Counted from the first letter of the stretch, positions 33,193-41,010 are shown. The stretch: DNA of 64,000 nt from Streptomyces atroolivaceus (GCF_000717025.1 NZ_JNXG01000010.1:1-64000); one strand, 5' to 3'. Notes: generated by a model not told the origin, from the sequence alone. Made by a program: numbers and translations.

Positions 33193-33206
33193 TGGGAGCG
33201 CTCCCG
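33193..33206. promoter_or_regulatory. CebR-like operator upstream of the LPMO gene
   Basis: TGGGAGCGCTCCCG matches 13 of 14 bases of the CebR box TGGGAGCGCTCCCA known from Streptomyces cellulose-utilisation genes. It starts 42 nt upstream of the start codon. Confidence 0.7.
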
Positions 33207-33258
33207 CGCCACTTGCGCTCTGCCCCGCCACCCTCCCCTCAAACATTCTCGGGCGACA

Positions 33259-33414
33259 TCACCAGTAGTGGCGGCGCCCTCCGACCGCGTGCCCCACAGC
33301 TCCCAGGAGCCACAGAGCGAGCCCGATCACGAGCAGGATGATCCCGATGGTCCACAGAACGCCGACACCCGTCACGAGGCCCAGAATCAGAAGGATGGCT
33401 CCGATGATGATCAT
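33259..33414 (-). CDS. Small membrane protein, DUF6131 family, 51 aa
   Basis: A very short gene: MIIIGAILLILGLVTGVGVL, then WTIGIILLVIGLALWLLGAV and the ending GHAVGGRRHYW. It has two closely spaced transmembrane helices and a conserved GGRRHYW tail, which I recognise from DUF6131 proteins common in Streptomyces. The function is unknown. GGAGG lies 6 nt before ATG 33414. It stands alone between the LPMO gene and the gas-vesicle operon. An AT-rich stretch (about 33440-33475, TGTATATATGAGCATATG) upstream may hold its promoter. Confidence 0.8.
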   Translation of the reverse strand: MIIIGAILLILGLVTGVGVLWTIGIILLVIGLALWLLGAVGHAVGGRRHYW

Positions 33415-33559
33415 GACTGCCTCCGGTCACAGCACCCGCACGAAGAGCGTGTGTATATATGAGCATATGACTCACGAGTCGCCATGCCCAGAGCAGTGGC
33501 CCTGTGCTGGTGCGAACGTCCGGGAGGACCGGGTCAGGTCAATCCGGGACCGGGGCAGG

Positions 33560-33838
33560 TCAATCGCGGGGCAGAAGGGTTCCCAGCGGGCCGAGGTCCA
33601 GATTGAGGTCCTCGGGACGCACCCCGTGCTGTTCGCAGAGTTCCGTCATCCGCTGGTCGAGCAGCATGAGCGTCGTCCCGATCTCGTCCACCTGGCTGTC
33701 GGTGAGGTCTCCCTGATCGATGCGGCGAATGGCCTGCCGCTCCATCAGCTGCCGCAGCAGTTCCACCACTGTCAGCACGAGGGCCACGAGGTCGCGCCCC
33801 AGCTGGTCCGAGTCGACGTCGAGTCGTGAGGTCGTCAC
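33560..33838 (-). CDS. gvpK: Gas vesicle protein GvpK
   Basis: A 92-residue GvpK: RLDVDSDQLGRDLVALVLTVVELLRQLMERQAIRRIDQGDLTDSQVDEIGTTLMLLDQRM matches the family closely, including the VELLRQLMERQA core. GvpK is an essential minor protein of gas-vesicle assembly. The start is GTG 33838, overlapping the gvpS stop as GTGA. It is the last gene of the ten-gene operon. The remaining 145 nt to the next gene hold a short direct repeat (CAGGTCAATC twice) but no clear hairpin. Confidence 0.93.
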   Translation of the reverse strand: MTTSRLDVDSDQLGRDLVALVLTVVELLRQLMERQAIRRIDQGDLTDSQVDEIGTTLMLLDQRMTELCEQHGVRPEDLNLDLGPLGTLLPRD

Positions 33839-34062
33839 AGCGGGCCTCCGTCCGCCCAGGGCGCCGGCACGCGTTCGTTGACGGAGGAGAGCAGAGCGTG
33901 GAGGGACAGGCGCACCAGCGGAACGTCCGCGATCGCGATCACCAGATCACCACTGATCACCACGCCCGTCGCAAGGACCCGGTCCAGCAGGTCGACCAAC
34001 GGCACCCCGATGGGGCCGCTCAGTGGCTCGGGGTTGTCCCAGGGCACCACCTCGCGCTCCAT
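33835..34062 (-). CDS. gvpS: Gas vesicle protein GvpS (GvpA-family small protein)
   Basis: A 75-residue GvpA/GvpJ-like protein: IGVPLVDLLDRVLATGVVISGDLVIAIADVPLVRLSLHALLSSV. It keeps the GvpA core order (DLLDRVLxxGVVIxGDxxIxIAxVxLVxL). It is shorter than GvpA and probably a minor shell or tip component. It lies 2 nt after gvpL and overlaps gvpK by 4 nt, so translation is coupled. ATG 34062 has GGGGAGG directly upstream. Confidence 0.88.
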   Translation of the reverse strand: MEREVVPWDNPEPLSGPIGVPLVDLLDRVLATGVVISGDLVIAIADVPLVRLSLHALLSSVNERVPAPWADGGPL

Positions 34063-34064
34063 CG

Positions 34065-34880
34065 CTACACCTCCCCGACGAAGGAGTACGGCACCCAGGG
34101 CCCCGACATGTCGATCCGGGCACCGGTCGCGTCCCGTAGCCTCCGGGCGAGCGCCTCGAACTCGGTTGCGCGACGGTCTGCCACCAGATAGGTGGCGTTG
34201 AGCACTTGTACGTGGCCCTTGCCTCCGCGCTCCGGAGCGTGCAGCCGCAGCCTGCGCCCTGCGGCGGCGAGGTTCTGGAACGCGGCGTCCACCGTTTCGG
34301 CGAGCTGGAGGGCGTCTTCGTGGCGCCGCTCGCGTTGCGCCTGCACCCCTCGCTTGCGCTCCAGGTAGGCGAGGCCGGCTCCGGGAGCCGGCCTCGAGCG
34401 CACGGCCTGCGTCCCCGACGGGGGCTCGGGGCTCGGCTCCGGCACCCGGGATTCGGCCGCGTAGACCTTCACGCCCCATTCGGAGTGCCCCGCGGTGCGC
34501 CGGAGGGCGGCGACGAACCGTCCGGTCTCCTCGAGCAGCGCCTGCCGGGCCCGCTCCTCGCCGTGGTACAGAGTGGCGAGCGGCAGAGGCACGGTGGGGC
34601 ACGACCACGCGGCTGCCGACACCACGTCGTGGTGCGCCCGCGCATAGCGTTCGAGCTCGTCCCGGTCGGACATACGGATCTGCAACACCTCATCCGTGAA
34701 GTCCGCCGCTCGGACGGTCTGAACGATCGCGGTCAGCTCACCGAACCGCAGCCGGCGCAACGGTACGCCCGCCGCGACACCCGGCAGGCGGGCGAACACC
34801 GCCGGATCCGGTGCATTGCACACGGCGAATACGTATAGGGCGCTTCCACCCGCATCCTGTTCGAGTCCCCGCTCCGTCAT
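34065..34880 (-). CDS. gvpL: Gas vesicle protein GvpL (GvpF/GvpL family)
   Basis: A 271-residue GvpF/L-family protein. It begins with the typical ALYVFAVCNAP strand and contains LRRLRFGELTAIVQTV, ELERYARAHHDVVSAAAW, VPLPLATLYHGEERARQAL, WGVKVYA and a helical insertion. It ends LNATYLVADRRATEFEALAR... GPWVPYSFVGEV. GvpF/L proteins are minor assembly factors that contact GvpA. It lies between gvpJ and gvpS. AGGAG precedes ATG 34880. Its central Glu/Arg-rich helix (LERKRGVQAQRERRHEDALQ) fits the long variant of the family. Confidence 0.9.
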   Translation of the reverse strand: MTERGLEQDAGGSALYVFAVCNAPDPAVFARLPGVAAGVPLRRLRFGELTAIVQTVRAADFTDEVLQIRMSDRDELERYARAHHDVVSAAAWSCPTVPLPLATLYHGEERARQALLEETGRFVAALRRTAGHSEWGVKVYAAESRVPEPSPEPPSGTQAVRSRPAPGAGLAYLERKRGVQAQRERRHEDALQLAETVDAAFQNLAAAGRRLRLHAPERGGKGHVQVLNATYLVADRRATEFEALARRLRDATGARIDMSGPWVPYSFVGEV

Positions 34881-34899
34881 GTGGCTGGATTCTCCTCGC

Positions 34900-35235
34900 T
34901 CATCGGTCGTCCGACATCTGGTCCGTCTTCGACTCAAGCGCGTCAATGCGCTCGCGCAGTTCACGGTTCTCGTCCTGGAGGGAATTACGTGCGGCGCGCG
35001 AACTCAGCGCGGGATCCGTCTCCCACCAGTCGATGCCGGCCTTTTTCGCAGTGTCCACGGATGCTACGAACAGGCGCAGCCGGATGGTGAGCAGTTCGAT
35101 GTCGAGGAGGTCGATCTTGATGTCACCCGCGATGACGATCCCCTTGTCGAGAACACGTTCGAGAATGTCGGCGAGGTTGGTGTTCTGCGGCCCTGGGATG
35201 GGATACGTGTCCTGCCCCAGGTCGAGCTCCGTCAC
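34900..35235 (-). CDS. gvpJ: Gas vesicle protein GvpJ (GvpA family)
   Basis: A 111-residue protein with the GvpA/J core LADILERVLDKGIVIAGDIKIDLLDIELLTIRLRLFVASVDTAKKAGIDWW and a C-terminal coiled-coil-like tail (LQDENRELRERIDALESK). GvpJ is a minor structural protein. The GTG start (35235) overlaps the gvpZ stop as GTGA. The coiled coil suggests interaction with another Gvp protein (inference). Confidence 0.9.
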   Translation of the reverse strand: MTELDLGQDTYPIPGPQNTNLADILERVLDKGIVIAGDIKIDLLDIELLTIRLRLFVASVDTAKKAGIDWWETDPALSSRAARNSLQDENRELRERIDALESKTDQMSDDR

Positions 35236-36332
35236 CTTGAGGCCCTCCGCCCGCGTCGCTTCTTCGGGGCGGGTTCCTCTTCCTCCTCTTCGGGCTCCTC
35301 CTCTTCCTCTTCCTCTTCCTCTTCCTCCTCTTCCTCTTCGGGCTCCTCCTCTTCCTCCTCTTCTCCGTCTTCCGGTTCCTCTTCGTCCTCGTACTCCTCC
35401 TCGGGCTCCCCTTCGTCCTCCTCGTCCTCCTCGCCCTCCGGCTCCTCTTCGTCCTCGTAGTCGGAGTCCTCGGAGTCCTCGGAGTCCTCTGACTCCTCGC
35501 CCTCGGCTTCCTCCTTCTCCATAGCGTCTTCGTGACTCAGGACCACTTCACCGTCGCGGATTTCACCGCGCCAGCCCTCGGCCTCTTCGTCGGTGAGCGT
35601 GACGAACTTCTGGAACAGTTTGAAGTCGAGTCGCATGCGGCGACCCTGCACCCGCCACAGGTTGCCCGTCTTCTCGAAGAATCCGGAAGGGAAGTACTCG
35701 ATCACCAGGACGACCCGGGTGAGGCTCGGCGCCAGTTCGTGGAAGCTGACGCAACCACGTGTTGAGCCTTTGGCCCCCTCGGAGGTCCACACGATTCGGT
35801 CGTCGGGCACCTGCTCCTGGACCGTCGCTTTGAAACTACGCGAGGAGGGGCCGATCTTGACCTTCCAGTCGCTCGACATCTCCTCGTCCATCGAGACGCT
35901 CTGCACGCCCTTCGCGAAGCTGCCGAACTTGTCGTAGCGCGTCCAGTGGTCGTACGCGTCACGCAGGGGCACGCCTACATCGAGAACTTCGATGATGTTC
36001 ATGGACTTGCCGCCGCCGGACTTGCTCTTTCCCTTCCCGCCCCCGAACGCCTCCTTGGCCTTGTCCACGACCTTGTCCTTGACGTTCCCGGCCTTCTCCG
36101 AGACGAAGGCCTTCACCGGGGAGTCGCCCTGCATGACGCGAGAAGCGATCGACGGCAACGAACCGCCGTTGTCGGCGATGTCGGTGAGCTGTCCCGTGAG
36201 GCCGGTCAGCTTGTCGCCGGCCTTCTGTGCGAGCTTCCCGGTCTGTGCACCGACGAAGTTCGAAAGCTCCTCGCGGATGCGGTCCATACCCGAGCTTTTC
36301 GCCTCGGGCTCGTCCTTGTCCGTCTTGGCCAT
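35232..36332 (-). CDS. gvpZ: GvpZ-type SRPBCC protein with a long acidic tail
   Basis: A 366-residue protein in the position of gvpZ of the Streptomyces gvp order. Residues 1 to about 105 are helical and Lys/Gly-rich. Residues 110-255 form an SRPBCC domain (NIIEVLDVGVPLRDAYDHWTRYDKF, then WKVKIGPSSRSFKATVQEQVPD, VVLVIEYFPSGFFEK). Residues 270-350 are almost pure Glu/Asp, and the end is basic (PAPKKRRGRRASR). The domain may bind a hydrophobic ligand or protein partner. The acidic tail is low complexity. It lies 6 nt after gvpY and overlaps gvpJ. Its vesicle role is inferred from the operon. Confidence 0.82.
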   Translation of the reverse strand: MAKTDKDEPEAKSSGMDRIREELSNFVGAQTGKLAQKAGDKLTGLTGQLTDIADNGGSLPSIASRVMQGDSPVKAFVSEKAGNVKDKVVDKAKEAFGGGKGKSKSGGGKSMNIIEVLDVGVPLRDAYDHWTRYDKFGSFAKGVQSVSMDEEMSSDWKVKIGPSSRSFKATVQEQVPDDRIVWTSEGAKGSTRGCVSFHELAPSLTRVVLVIEYFPSGFFEKTGNLWRVQGRRMRLDFKLFQKFVTLTDEEAEGWRGEIRDGEVVLSHEDAMEKEEAEGEESEDSEDSEDSDYEDEEEPEGEEDEEDEGEPEEEYEDEEEPEDGEEEEEEEPEEEEEEEEEEEEEEEPEEEEEEPAPKKRRGRRASR

Positions 36333-36338
36333 GACTGC

Positions 36339-37502
36339 CTACCTCCGCCGTTCGCCGCGCTTGGACGCGGCTCGCTTCGATGACGTCGTCTTCTTGGCTG
36401 AAGCACTCTTCTTGGCCGGAGCCGATTTCTTGGCAGGCGCCTTCCGGGCCGCGGACTTCTTCGCCGGTGCCGACTTTTTGGCTGAAGCACTCTTCTTGGC
36501 CGGAGCCGACTTCTTCGCAGCCGCCTTCCTGGCCGGTGCCGACTTCTTGGCTGAAGCACTCTTCTTGGCCGGAGCCGACTTCTTCGCAGCCGCCTTCTTG
36601 GCCGGAGCCGGCTTCTTCGCTGCGGCCTTTTTGGCCGTGGTCTTCTTCGCTGCGGGCTTCTTCTCAGGTGCCTTCTTGGCGGCAGCCTTCTTCGCAGCCG
36701 GCTGCTTCTTCGCCGGCGGCCGGTTCCTCGCCGCCGCCTTCTTGCCGGCCCTGCTCCCTGCATCTTCGTCGGAGGACTTGCCCCGCCGAGCACTCGGCCG
36801 CGGCTCCTCCGGCTCGTCCTCTTCCTCGTCCGGCTCTTCCTCCTCGTCCGGCTCTTCCTCTTCCGGCTCGTCCTCTTCCTCCGGCTCCTCTTCCTCGTCC
36901 GGCTCTTCCTCCTCGTCCGGCTCCTCTTCCTCGTCCGGCTCTTCCTCCTCGTCCGGCTCCTCTTCCTCGTCCGGCTCCTCTTCCTCGTCCGGCTCCTCTT
37001 CCTCGTCCGGCTCTTCCTCCTCGTCCGGCTCCTCTTCCTCGTCCGGCTCTTCCTCTTCCTCCGGCTCCTCTTCCTCGTCCGGCTCTTCCTCCTCCTCCGG
37101 CTCCTCTTCCTCGTCCTCTACTTCCTCGCCCTCGTCGTGTTCGCCCTCGTACTCCTCGTCTTCTCCGTCTTCATCGTCTTTCTCGTCGGACTCGCTCAGC
37201 CGCGCCGTCCGGCTACTGATCGCGTCGGCCAGTGAATTCATGCCGCGGTCCGCGGCAGCCGTCAGAGCTTTCTTGCCGGATTCGAGGACCTCGCCCTTCA
37301 GTTGGTTCTGGAGTTCCGCGAATTGCGGCATTTCACCCAGTCTGCGCACGCCTTCGGCGGCGAGCTGGCGCGGTTCCAGGCCGAAGCGCCTGCCCGCGAG
37401 ATAAGTGGCGACAGAGAGCGCCAGCCGGCCCTTCTTGGTGCGGCCGAGTACGTATCCGCCCACCAGAGCTGCTGCGAGCGTGGCCTTTGTCTGATCTTCC
37501 AT
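36339..37502 (-). CDS. gvpY: GvpY-type polyampholyte protein (acidic hexad repeat plus H1-like Lys/Ala tail)
   Basis: A 387-residue protein in the gvpY position. Residues 1-100 form a small helical domain (MEDQTKATLAAALVGGYVLG, RRFGLEPRQLAAEGVRRL) with a Gly/Ala-rich hydrophobic helix. Residues from about 103 to 235 are Glu/Asp-rich, dominated by about fourteen tandem DEEEEP hexads. Residues 245-387 are built of PAKKSASAKKSA-type repeats like eukaryotic H1 or actinobacterial histone-like tails. The strong charge separation could drive self-assembly, condensation or binding to vesicles or nucleic acid (inference). ATG 37502, 7 nt after gvpG. Confidence 0.85.
   Translation of the reverse strand: MEDQTKATLAAALVGGYVLGRTKKGRLALSVATYLAGRRFGLEPRQLAAEGVRRLGEMPQFAELQNQLKGEVLESGKKALTAAADRGMNSLADAISSRTARLSESDEKDDEDGEDEEYEGEHDEGEEVEDEEEEPEEEEEPDEEEEPEEEEEPDEEEEPDEEEEPDEEEEPDEEEEPDEEEEPDEEEEPDEEEEPDEEEEPDEEEEPEEEDEPEEEEPDEEEEPDEEEDEPEEPRPSARRGKSSDEDAGSRAGKKAAARNRPPAKKQPAAKKAAAKKAPEKKPAAKKTTAKKAAAKKPAPAKKAAAKKSAPAKKSASAKKSAPARKAAAKKSAPAKKSASAKKSAPAKKSAARKAPAKKSAPAKKSASAKKTTSSKRAASKRGERRR
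36463..36600. repeat. 69-bp tandem repeat in gvpY encoding the Lys/Ala tail
   Basis: Two nearly identical 69-bp units (36463-36531 and 36532-36600), each coding 23 residues. A partial, more diverged unit starts near 36397. A source of slippage or length variation in the basic tail. Confidence 0.8.
36811..37115. repeat. 18-bp tandem repeat in gvpY encoding DEEEEP hexads
   Basis: About fourteen tandem copies of an 18-bp unit (GGCTC(C/T)TC(T/C)TC(C/T)TCGTCC on the plus strand) with shorter variants at both ends. It codes for the Asp/Glu-Pro repeat. It is a coding minisatellite, not a CRISPR array: there are no spacers. Confidence 0.85.
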
Positions 37503-37509
37503 GAGTGAG

Positions 37510-37764
37510 TCACCTTCGATGGTTCGGCGCGGGGCGTACTCGGGCGGCGTAGAGCCGGTCGAGCAGCTCCTCCTCTTCCCGTTCGAACTCCTCCAGGCTG
37601 ACGTTGCCGTCCTCGAGCTCCTGATTCAGAGCTGCGAGCTGGGCCCTGATCACGCCTGGGTCGTGCAGCTCACGATCAGCCGCTTCGTTCACCTTGTCGG
37701 CGACCCAGATCACGCCGCGGACCGGCGCGAGGGGCAGCAGGAGCAGGCCGGTGAACAGTCCCAT
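37510..37764 (-). CDS. gvpG: Gas vesicle protein GvpG
   Basis: An 84-residue GvpG: MGLFTGLLLLPLAPVRGVIW then VADKVNEAADRELHDPGVIRAQLAALNQELEDGNVSLEEFEREEEELLDRLYAAR. The hydrophobic N-terminus and the acidic helical second half with SLEEFEREEEELLDRL are family-typical. It is a minor assembly protein. ATG 37764 lies 1 nt after the gvpF stop (TGACATG), so translation is coupled. Confidence 0.92.
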   Translation of the reverse strand: MGLFTGLLLLPLAPVRGVIWVADKVNEAADRELHDPGVIRAQLAALNQELEDGNVSLEEFEREEEELLDRLYAARVRPAPNHRR

Positions 37765-37765
37765 G

Positions 37766-38515
37766 TCAGACGCCTGCGACGGTCGGCCGCAGACCACGGG
37801 AGGAGACGAAGCTGTAGCAGGGCAGTGGACCTGCGACGCGAAGCTCGGCGCGTTCCCGGTGCGCGTCGGCGAACCGGCGCGCCGTGGCCCGGAAGGCGTC
37901 GCTCTCGCTCCTGTCGACGAGGAACGACACATTGAGCGCGCACCCCTGGACCTCCGGCCCGGCAGCCACCGCACGAGCCAAGGGCGTCAGTTTGTGCAGC
38001 AGTTTCTTCCCGGCCTCGGCCGCTCTGCGGGACAGAGCTGTGGCCACGGCCTCTCCGAGCCGGACGTTGGCTTCGTAATCAGGACGCCTGCGGACCGCCT
38101 CGCGCAGTCGTCGTACGTCCTTCTCCTCGGCGACCACGGCCGCGAGCGCGTCCTGGGCGGGGAGTGCCTTGACGTTGATCTCGACCCCCCGGTCGAGGTG
38201 GCGGAGAGTTGCCAGGTGCTCGGCCTGTGATCCGGCAAGCTGTGCACATACCGACGCCTCGTCCGATGCGACCACTCCGAACCGCATGGGCAGCACGGGC
38301 CCCCGGTCGGAGAGGCTCAGGAGCAGCTCCTGGTGCGCCATCAAATCGCGGCGTCGTGCCCGTAGTTGTAGTGGGGCGTCGCTCACGACGGCGGTGACCT
38401 GCCCGTCGCCGACCAGTCTCAGGGCCGCCGGAGGACTTCCCACGCCGACCGCGCCGGCCGGCAGCGCCCCGCCCTCAGGAATGATCGCGTACACGTACAC
38501 ACCGCTCTCGGTCAC
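37766..38515 (-). CDS. gvpF: Gas vesicle protein GvpF (GvpF/GvpL family)
   Basis: A 249-residue protein with GVYVYAIIPEGG, VTAVVSDAPLQLRARRRDLMAHQELLLSLSDRGPVLPMRFGVVASDE, INVKALPAQDALAA and ALNVSFLVDRSESDAFRATARRFADAHRERAELRVAGPLPCYSFV. This is the two-domain layout of GvpF, which sits on the inner vesicle surface or acts in nucleation. The paralogue gvpL lies further down the operon. It starts 3 nt after gvpA. Confidence 0.93.
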   Translation of the reverse strand: MTESGVYVYAIIPEGGALPAGAVGVGSPPAALRLVGDGQVTAVVSDAPLQLRARRRDLMAHQELLLSLSDRGPVLPMRFGVVASDEASVCAQLAGSQAEHLATLRHLDRGVEINVKALPAQDALAAVVAEEKDVRRLREAVRRRPDYEANVRLGEAVATALSRRAAEAGKKLLHKLTPLARAVAAGPEVQGCALNVSFLVDRSESDAFRATARRFADAHRERAELRVAGPLPCYSFVSSRGLRPTVAGV

Positions 38516-38518
38516 GGC

Positions 38519-38971
38519 TCACGCCTCCGCGTGCCGGCGCCGGCTCGCCCCGTCGCGCGCGGGCGCACGGCGCTTCTTCGGACGCTCTTCCTGCTCCTCG
38601 TCGTCGTTCTCGTCGTCGCCGCCGCCCACCGCCTTGCGGACGCTGTCGCCGACGGACTCCGCCGCCTTGCGCACCTTGCGCTTGCCGACCGACTTGGCGG
38701 CGCGCCCGCCGAGCAGCTCGGGGATGGTGGTGCTGCCCGAGTCACGTTCGAGGTCCAGCCGGTTGCACGCCTCGGCGAAGCGCAGGTAGGTGTCCACACT
38801 CGCGATGACGATGCGCGCGTCTATCTTGAGGATCTCGATGCCCACGAGCGACACACGGACGAACACGTCGATGACCATGCCCCGGTCGAGGATGAGTTCC
38901 AGAACGTCGTAGAGCGTGCCGGCCCTGGGCGGGCACGGGGCGACTTCGTCGGCGTACATGGTTGTGGTCAT
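38519..38971 (-). CDS. gvpA: Major gas vesicle structural protein GvpA with a charged C-terminal extension
   Basis: A 150-residue protein. Residues 27-83 are the conserved GvpA core ([55 protein letters not shown]) that builds the ribbed shell. Residues 85-150 are an added Lys/Arg and Asp/Glu-rich tail ([37 protein letters not shown]) absent from cyanobacterial and haloarchaeal GvpA (about 70-76 aa) but seen in actinobacterial ones. GGAAGG precedes ATG 38971. It is the second gene of the operon after gvpO. Confidence 0.92.
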   Translation of the reverse strand: MTTTMYADEVAPCPPRAGTLYDVLELILDRGMVIDVFVRVSLVGIEILKIDARIVIASVDTYLRFAEACNRLDLERDSGSTTIPELLGGRAAKSVGKRKVRKAAESVGDSVRKAVGGGDDENDDEEQEERPKKRRAPARDGASRRRHAEA

Positions 38972-39003
38972 GGAGCGTCCTTCCGGGTGTGAGGCGAAGC
39001 GGT

Positions 39004-39324
39004 TCATTCGTCGGCGGAGCCGCGCCGGTAGCGGCGGACCCTGCTGTACTCCTTGAGTTCGCCCCGCTCATCGATCTGCACCTCGTAGGAGGCCAACAGG
39101 CTCGTGGTGTCCGGGATGCGGGGCACTTCGAGTACGTCGACGACGACGCACCATCCGTCGTCTTTGCGCCGCACGGCCGACACCCCCTCCGCGGGGTGGC
39201 AGATCAGTCTTTCGAGGCTCTCGCAGGCAGCACGCGCAGCATCCTCGGGGCCGCGTCGGGACGAGGAGCGGGGGGCTGCCGTTTTCGTTGTCTGCCCGGA
39301 TCGGGCTCGACGAGTCTCTGCCAT
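39004..39324 (-). CDS. gvpO: Gas vesicle protein GvpO
   Basis: A 106-residue GvpO: a basic N-terminus, then [46 protein letters not shown] and the strand-rich [29 protein letters not shown] ending, all conserved in the family. In haloarchaea GvpO affects gvp expression. It is the first gene of the operon here, as in the Streptomyces gvpOAFGYZJLSK order. The Shine-Dalgarno before ATG 39324 is weak. It is divergent from a hypothetical gene at 39448; the 123 nt between them should contain the operon promoter, but no clear boxes were identified. Confidence 0.92.
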   Translation of the reverse strand: MAETRRARSGQTTKTAAPRSSSRRGPEDAARAACESLERLICHPAEGVSAVRRKDDGWCVVVDVLEVPRIPDTTSLLASYEVQIDERGELKEYSRVRRYRRGSADE

Positions 39325-39447
39325 GGAACTCAGTCTCATCAGGATCGGCTTCGGCGCATCTCGACGGATCGAAAGGCGATCGGAGGCACTCACCCTTTCG
39401 GCGTTCCGGCGGGACGCATCGCACCGGACGCGTGCAGAGTCGTAGGC

Positions 39448-39891
39448 ATGAGTGAGAGCCATGACCCCCGCAGGCCCGATGAAGAGCACGTACGGCCGTC
39501 CGGGGCCGGCGACACCACCGTCGAGGCACTCGGAGCGCTGACGGAGGCGCTGGAGAAGGTGGAGCGTGCCCGTGGGCAGCTCTACGGATTCCACCAGCTC
39601 ACGGGCGGCGCGGACCTGACGCTGGACCGGGCGGTCGAGCTGCTCCGGATGGGTGGCCATCCGGAGCAGGCCGATCTGGTCCAGCGTGAGATCCTCGGCC
39701 GCAACGTCATTCCCGGCTGCTGGACCTTCCAGGTCGTCGAGGCGTACGACGACACGTACTACCGGCCGTTCGTCGCGGTCGAGGAGCGGGTGCGCCAGGA
39801 ACTCGTGGGAGGCCGACGGCACCTCTTCGAGGCGGAGATGAAGGAAGCCCGCCGTACGCACGGGCATCCTCATCACACCGCGCGGCCCTGA
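39448..39891 (+). CDS. Hypothetical protein, 147 aa
   Basis: No family recognised. It has an N-terminal disordered stretch, then an amphipathic helix (TVEALGALTEALEKVERARGQLYGFHQLTGGADLTLDRAVELLRMG) and a region that looks structured (PEQADLVQREILGRNVIPGCWTFQVVEAYDDTYYRPFVAVEERVRQELVGG). It ends His-rich. It looks like a conserved actinobacterial protein by its Trp/Tyr-rich core. Its stop is 2 nt before the PHP-domain gene, so they are cotranscribed. Confidence 0.65.
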   Translation: MSESHDPRRPDEEHVRPSGAGDTTVEALGALTEALEKVERARGQLYGFHQLTGGADLTLDRAVELLRMGGHPEQADLVQREILGRNVIPGCWTFQVVEAYDDTYYRPFVAVEERVRQELVGGRRHLFEAEMKEARRTHGHPHHTARP

Positions 39892-39893
39892 CG

Positions 39894-40901
39894 ATGGATC
39901 CGGCAGACGCCCTGCGAAGGATCGCCTTCCTGCTGGAGCGGTCCCAGGCAGCCACATACCGGGTGAAGGCCTTCCGCACGGCGGCGGACGCGATCAGTTC
40001 CATGGAGGGGAAGGAGCTCGCCGAGCGGGTGGCCCGCGGTTCGCTGGAGACGGTGCGCGGGATCGGGCCGAAGACGGCGAAGGTGATCCGTGAGGCCGTG
40101 GAAGGCGCGACGCCCGGCTATCTCGAAGTGCTGGAGGAAGAGGCCTCGGGCCCGTTGGCCTCGGGCGGTGAGTCCCTTCTCGCCGCCCTCCGGGGGGACT
40201 GCCACATGCACTCGGACTGGTCCGACGGCGGCAGCCCGATCGCGGAGATGGGCCGGACCGCGATCGAGCTGGGCCACGAGTGGGCGGTGCTCACGGACCA
40301 CTCCCCCAGGCTGACCGTGGCCAACGGTCTCTCGACCGAGCGCCTTCTCGATCAGCTGTCCGTCGTGGCGGAACTCAACGAGAGGTGGGCGCCCTTCCGT
40401 CTCCTCACCGGAATCGAGTGCGACATTCTCGCCGACGGGTCGCTGGACCAGGACCCAGACGTGCTGGAGCGGCTCGACGTGGTGGTCGTCTCGGTCCATT
40501 CGAAGCTGCGCATGGACGCCGCGACGATGACGGAGCGGATGCTCGCCGCCGTTCGCAATCCGCATGCGGATGTCCTCGGGCACTGCACCGGACGGCTCCT
40601 CGGCGGAAAGAAGCGGCCGGAGTCACAGTTCGACGCCGATCGGGTCTTCGCGGCGTGTGCCGAGGCAGGGACGGCGGTGGAGATCAACTGCCGCCCGGAG
40701 CGGCTCGATCCGCCACGCGATCTGCTGCGGCGGGCGGTCGCGTCGGGTGCTCTGCTCTCGATCGACACCGACGCGCACGCGCCGGGGCAGCTGGACTGGC
40801 AGCCCTACGGCTGCGCACGGGCCGAGGAATGCGGTGTCCCCGCGGATCGGGTGGTCACCACATGGCCGGTCGAGCGGCTCCTGGACTGGACGGGCGAGTA
40901 G
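39894..40901 (+). CDS. PHP domain protein with N-terminal HhH (PolX-like phosphoesterase)
   Basis: A 335-residue protein. Residues 1-85 hold a PolX-like helix-hairpin-helix region (LERSQAATYRVKAFRTAADAI, VRGIGPKTAKVIREAVEG). From 100 the PHP metal-dependent phosphoesterase domain shows DCHMHSDWSDGG, LTDHSPRL, TGIECDIL, VVVSVHSKL, LGHCTGRL and IDTDAHAPGQ, the usual His/Asp/Glu metal ligands. PolX PHP domains act as 3'-5' exonuclease or phosphatase. The polymerase domain is missing, so this is a stand-alone enzyme, possibly in DNA repair. It follows the hypothetical gene by 2 nt. Confidence 0.85.
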   Translation: MDPADALRRIAFLLERSQAATYRVKAFRTAADAISSMEGKELAERVARGSLETVRGIGPKTAKVIREAVEGATPGYLEVLEEEASGPLASGGESLLAALRGDCHMHSDWSDGGSPIAEMGRTAIELGHEWAVLTDHSPRLTVANGLSTERLLDQLSVVAELNERWAPFRLLTGIECDILADGSLDQDPDVLERLDVVVVSVHSKLRMDAATMTERMLAAVRNPHADVLGHCTGRLLGGKKRPESQFDADRVFAACAEAGTAVEINCRPERLDPPRDLLRRAVASGALLSIDTDAHAPGQLDWQPYGCARAEECGVPADRVVTTWPVERLLDWTGE

Positions 40902-41010
40902 GCCCGGACCGGGGGCCGTCGGCGAGGACGGGCCGGTCGCGAGCGTTCGGCGTACAGTCGATCACGGTTGTCCATGTGACTCCGGGGCATGCCGGGGCAG
41001 GAGGAAATCC

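Noticed and set aside
36811..37115. CRISPR-like array of short repeats
   Set aside because: The units are contiguous, in frame and without spacers. They encode DEEEEP hexads.
35992..37404. Plus-strand frame with long Ser/Gly repeats opposite gvpY
   Set aside because: It is the antisense reading of the Glu/Asp repeat. It has no independent start signal, and the gvpY frame fits the operon order.
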